A stretch of DNA of 64,000 bases from assembly GCA_021904315.1 (NCBI GenBank), contig CM038920.1, positions 11,966,001 to 12,030,000 of the forward strand. The letters are read 5' to 3'. Below the pieces are notes generated by a model, which saw nothing but the letters and a program-made list of their open reading frames with translations, searched no databases and had not been told where the DNA came from. This document shows positions 59,720-64,000 of this stretch, in pieces; within the stretch, counting starts at the first letter, position 1; the number at the start of each line of letters is the position of its first letter. The position numbers and the translations under genes are program-made. Source of the DNA: Sphagnum magellanicum. Its lineage: Eukaryota > Streptophyta > Sphagnopsida > Sphagnales > Sphagnaceae.

Positions 59720-60640
59720 CTACAACCTTAAGGTTTTGTTGAAACCCTATTATGAAGTTTGATCTTGTACAAATTTGGGTTTTAGTTTGATTTAGGTTTT
59801 GAATTTTACGTTCATCATTTTGTAGGTGGGAGGCAACAAAAATGGGGAGTGGTCAAAGGGAAGGAACTCTTCCTCATATGGCGGAAGAGGAAGAGGCTAA
59901 CAATGACTTGGTATGCGTAGACTAGGATTGCAAACACGTAGGAGATAGTGTGTAGATGCAGAGCTCAAAAAACAAAGAAAGATGTTGTGACACTTGGACT
60001 TCCACATGTTGTTATCGATAGTTTTCAAGGTACGTGCCTAAAACAAGCCCAAAAAATTGCTTCAAAGAAGGCTAGAAATGTTGTATTGCTCATGGTGGAG
60101 CAAGTTAAAGTTAATTCTCCAAGTTTGTAACAATTAATGATGGAAAAGTTATTGTGCCATCCTACTGTGAAAGGTTGGCTACCTCTTTACTTTGTTGACG
60201 TTGCAAAACTCAAACAAAGTCAACACATTTTGGGTAATTTAAAAGATGGACTGACATCTCATCTTGTAGGTTAGTGGTAATTTAATTTTGTTTTGGCAAA
60301 GGATATTGTGTGCACTCCGATTGCATCATCACAACCCTTGAGGAGCAACAAAGGCATTGTTAGGCTTCTAGGGGTTGATAGGTGAACATCAAGAAAGGCA
60401 TGGAGAGGAGATTACTCTTGGACACGTAGAATGATGCATTTTGGTTGAATCACCAATGTGAGAGGCGCTCAAATGGCTTGTTTCAAGCAGTGGCTACGCT
60501 TGTGAAAAATTGGTAGGAAAATGAAACCACCATCTCCCCATAAATGAAGGATATTATTAGACGGTGAATTGCAGCAAAATTATATGATATGCACCCCACA
60601 CACTATTTACAAGTGTCAAAGGTTAGTTTTAATCAGAGAT
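59720..60640 (+). pseudogene. Degenerate coding-like sequence, unknown transposon-type protein
   Basis: Several stretches read as non-repetitive protein with stops and frame changes. Examples are KKARNVVLLMVEQVKVNSP (about 60070-60120), VKGWLPLYFVDVAKL (about 60168-60212) and IAAKLYDMHPTHYLQVSK (about 60568-60621). The last, with its preceding Trp-Asn-Glu-rich stretch, is reminiscent of recurrent plant transposon-borne ORFs. I cannot name the family. The copia element interrupts this locus on its left side. Confidence 0.3.
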
Positions 60641-60739
60641 TCAAAAGCTTGAATTGTGGTTACAACTTTCAATTTTGGACTTGCGTGTGTTTTCTATTAA
60701 GGATGTTGGATACTTTGGTACTGTTAGTTGGTTATTACT

Positions 60740-62000
60740 CAAGGGTGCTTATTGTCAACTCCAGATGCTTATGCTACTAATGCCTCTAGGCTTATTAAAG
60801 ATGCTTATGACATACTACTTGATCTTAGGTTCAATTTTTAATGTACTTAAGTTGCTTACTATTGCAAAGGGTGGTGGTTGTTTGCTCAAAGTGTTTATAA
60901 CCATTATAGATGTTTGGTTTTGGTGTTATGTTAATCATTATGCTTACTTAAGGTGCTTACCCTAAGTACTTGAGTGGATTTTGTCCTCTTCAAGTGCTTA
61001 CTATCATGGCATACTATTACTAAGATTAGTTTTTGTCCTTTCAAAGTACTTACAACCATTGAACTTGTGCTTATGAGTGCTTATAACAATTAAACTTGTG
61101 CTTACATCCATTGAACCTGTGTTTGATGATATTTGTGTTTAGATATTAACTGTTTATTGTGTTTATTATACTATGTGGGTGATTTGTGTGTAGTAAGTTG
61201 TCTACTTACTGTTAATTTTGCACGCTCAAGTTCATGCTCAGGTTTATTGTTAGTGCTTACTACTTATTGTTACTAATAACACTTCATAGTGGGAGATTGG
61301 TGGCCTATCACTTATTCACATGATGCAATCAACATGAACTTGAGTTATACTCAGGGTGCTTAATGTTAGTAATTGTGAGCTCACAATTCAATGTACACAT
61401 GTACTTCTTGATGTTGATTCATTTAATGTTTAGATGACAAAATTTCTTAGAAGATGCATTCATGACTATTGTTTCTAATACAAAATTGAGCAAAGGGTGT
61501 TTATAATCTAAGTTTTCATCTTCTCTGAACTTGTTTCAATGCATTTTTCTTTGTTTAGGGTGTTTGATGTTATTACTTGGGTGTTTACAATCTAATTTAT
61601 TGGAATGCTTGTTGTTTATTCAAGATGTTTATGCCTATTGGGGATGCTTATAAATAATATGAGATCAAGATTCCATGTACATTGTTAACTCTACCATATT
61701 TATATATTATATAGTAAATCCTTTTAGTGCTTTTGAGGTGCTTAAACTAAATGGCCCTACAATTCATATTGCAAGATCTATATTGTGGTTGTAACAAGTT
61801 ACATCCAAGTTCTGATGTGCTTAATGTGTTTTGATGTTCAATTCTAGTGTTTTGATGTTAGAACTTAGACATTAGAATGTCAAAACTTGGACATAGATTA
61901 ATATGCTTGAATGTGTTCAGTTTTAAATCTATTCACCTAATGCTCACAATTGATGTACTTGAGTGCTTATTGTCTATTCATGATGTTTATACCTAATTTA
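60740..62000. repeat. GTGCTTA-rich decayed repeat field
   Basis: At least fifteen copies of (a/g)(g/a)(t/a)gctta(c/t) on the + strand at irregular spacing, for example near 60747, 60766, 60799, 60942, 60999, 61068, 61100, 61253, 61345, 61639, 61730 and 61965. Reads as an old tandem array that has lost its register. No gene. Confidence 0.5.
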
Positions 62001-62935
62001 TACCTACTACACATGTTTAATTATTTTAGTAATGTGAGAGTGCTAAACTATAAAAGGTGATTATAACATAAGTGAAAGGTAATTAATTATGTCTATTGAA
62101 TATTAAGATTATTAAACCTTGCTGCTTTTAACAAATTCCTTGAATTGTTTTCAAACATTTCAATTGAGTGGCTTAGAGACAAAACGTCCTAAAGTATATT
62201 ATTTAATCTATATCTAGCACCCATGATTCGCTTGATTCAGATCATTCATTCCTTGCAAACAATATTACCAACCTAAGAAATTTGCATGTTTGATGATTCA
62301 AAAGTTTCACAAAACTCTCAATTTTTTTGGGAAAAATCGAACGGTGTTGTTGGAACGGGTTGGGCTAGATTGTAGGTGCGTTGTTTCTTCCAATTTTTCT
62401 ACAATGATGATCCTTCAATGCATTCTTTTTTGCTTAATATTTGAAATCTATGTGACAACAATGTGTTAATGGTAATGCAGGTGGACCCATGTAGATCAAA
62501 TTCTAATATGTTATTATGTTATTGTGCAACATGGTAGCTGAATTTTTTCACAACCTTTAAAATTGTTCACCCATATGTGCTTGTTATGTTATTAGTTTTC
62601 CATGAACTAAAGCCATGGTGGGTGCAACACTTGAAGAGTTGGAACACATGTTGTTATCAATACCATCAGGAACTAAAAGAACTATAACAAGGCTTTAATG
62701 ACATGCAAGTAAATGAAAAAGGTATACATAGCAATTGCCAATGTTCATGCCTTGATGTATGCAAAGTGGATTCAGATGCTGTTGAATTTGAAATTTGTCT
62801 TGCATAAAGTCAAACATATAGTGGCTTCAAAACTTTGTGGATTTTTATTATCTATGAAAAAGAGGATGTTGTGTGGCATCAAAGAGATTTTTTTTCTAGT
62901 GATTATGTTTACTGTGGTGTGAAATCACTTCCAAT
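62001..62935. other. AT-rich spacer, nothing recognised
   Basis: A short + frame at 62713-62922 has no family support. Confidence 0.4.
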
Positions 62936-62940
62936 TTTCC

Positions 62941-63859
62941 TTACGCACCCCCAAACTTCTCGTAAGACTCAAATGCGAATTTGAAAGTGAAAACAACAAA
63001 AGAAGAAGGAGTGGGTACACTCCTTAGCTCGTAGCATTTTGGGGGTAGATGGGCATGCTAGAGGTCAGGGATGGGGACTAGGGCGAATGACAAGTGAGTC
63101 AATTATTCACATGGACCTGCACAAACCAAACAACAAGTTGGTTAATGCATAATTGAAGCACTTTTGGTGCATGGATGAGCCACGAACACACATAGATTCA
63201 CAAAACTCACCATGGCCCAAACTTGGAGGAAGCCACCACCTTCCCCCTTATAGTATTCTTTGTGATTAGCCACAGGGGCTACATCCAAATGTCATTTTGT
63301 CCTGGGACTCCCAAGTTGGGAATCTGGAAATTCTCGAAATTAGGACTCCTAGCATTTTGGAAAGCCATAATTTTTTGTGCAAACCTTCGATTGAGGTGAA
63401 GTTTGAAGCAAAGTTGTAGCCCTTGTCGAGAGATTTTCAAAAATATGTAGCATGCCACCTACACATAAGTAAATTGGGGCGATTCTTGACTTTTAGTGAT
63501 TGGGAGTCAAATTGGCAATTTGATTATTAACCTTTTTTTTTTGCCATAACTTATGTTTTAAATACTCAAATGGGTCATGCAAGCGCATTTTAAACATCTA
63601 CGTCTCAAGAGCTTTCTAATGGTATAAATAAATCTTTATTCCAATGAATTTTGACGCTTTAAAATTGCTCTCTAAAGATTCAGGAGCCCACTGAGATTCC
63701 AACCCCCAAAGTGGGAGCCCACTTGGGGGTGTGTGGGTTCATTCCCTCACACTTTCTTACATCCCTGTGAGCATGAAATGTGACTCCCCAACTTCACTCT
63801 CAGCCCGCACCTTTGCAAGCCCTTACCTTGGTCGCGAGCCCAAGGTTAGGGTCGTGACA
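62941..63859 (-). mobile_element. Solo LTR, family A copy 3 (919 bp, reverse orientation)
   Basis: On the minus strand it starts TGTCACGACCCTAACC and aligns with copies 1 and 2 to its end near 62941. Flanks TTTCC (62936-62940) and TTGCC (63860-63864) agree at four of five bases, consistent with an aged target duplication. The distal terminus has mutated from the TG/CA form. No internal retroelement sequence adjoins it. Closest in sequence to copy 1. Confidence 0.82.
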
Positions 63860-63864
63860 TTGCC

Positions 63865-64000
63865 CAAATGAGTTGTAATCAAATGTTTTAATTCAATGGT
63901 GTAGCATTATGTACGAGGTTGTGGGACACATTGAGGAGGGTAAAGAAAAAAAACATCAAAAGTTGAGTTCCTTGAAACATTGCCCAGAGAATTGATCTCA
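63865..64000. other. End of window, nothing recognised
   Basis: Short AT-rich flank of solo LTR copy 3. Confidence 0.5.

Noticed and set aside
1..64000. Organellar DNA insertions, rRNA genes, endogenous viral genes
   Set aside because: No stretch resembling plastid or mitochondrial genes, rRNA or viral replication genes other than LTR-retrotransposon remnants was seen by eye; a database search would be needed to exclude short ones.

Overview
The window is nuclear DNA from a land plant. Two spliced genes with GT-AG introns belong to plant families: a QWRF/augmin-subunit-8-type microtubule protein and a YacP-like NYN-domain protein with a plastid-targeting-like N-terminus. The rest is mostly AT-rich sequence with decayed plant transposons (Ty1-copia, Gypsy-like, MULE-like), solo LTRs, minisatellites and fold-back structures. 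The lineage cannot be fixed from sequence alone. The short introns beside large, old repeat fields do not separate a seed-free plant from a gymnosperm.

Layout: 1-11.4 kb is AT-rich and repeat-derived. It holds a dispersed repeat, remnants of an old LTR-retrotransposon polyprotein (zinc knuckle at 6.22 kb, protease-like region at 9.0 kb), a TAGG/CCTA-rich block and a small triplication of a G-box-like palindrome. From 11.5 to 25 kb is a gene island with higher GC. It starts with a TATA/CT-rich putative promoter zone. The QWRF gene follows (13899-18241, six exons, 810 codons plus stop), then a 2-kb spacer, then the NYN gene (20283-24154, about ten exons), both on the + strand. From 26 to 36 kb there are several unrelated minisatellites, a decayed MULE-like transposase with a SWIM-type zinc-finger remnant (28.4-29.8 kb) and simple repeats.

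From 37 to 53 kb is a gene desert. It has two solo LTRs of one family with intact 5-bp target duplications (37278-38188 and 48787-49595), two long palindromes (46.95 and 48.58 kb), a pair of 220-bp inverted repeats about 1 kb apart (50.75/52.2 kb) and two tRNA-like fossils. From 53588 to 59714 is a complete but inactivated Ty1-copia retrotransposon with 313-bp LTRs (5 differences, all transitions), a tRNA-Met-type primer site, a polypurine tract and TGGGA target duplications. Its gag-pol frame has six nonsense codons, one frameshift and a changed integrase catalytic Asp. The last 4 kb hold degenerate coding-like sequence, a decayed GTGCTTA-rich repeat field and a third solo LTR of the same family in the opposite orientation.

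The two genes show no obvious functional link: one is cytoskeletal, the other probably a plastid RNA or ribosome-associated nuclease. I found no convincing new biological system. The most useful leads are the frame conflict in the NYN gene, the C-to-T-type decay signature shared by the transposons, the solo-LTR family and the fold-back elements.
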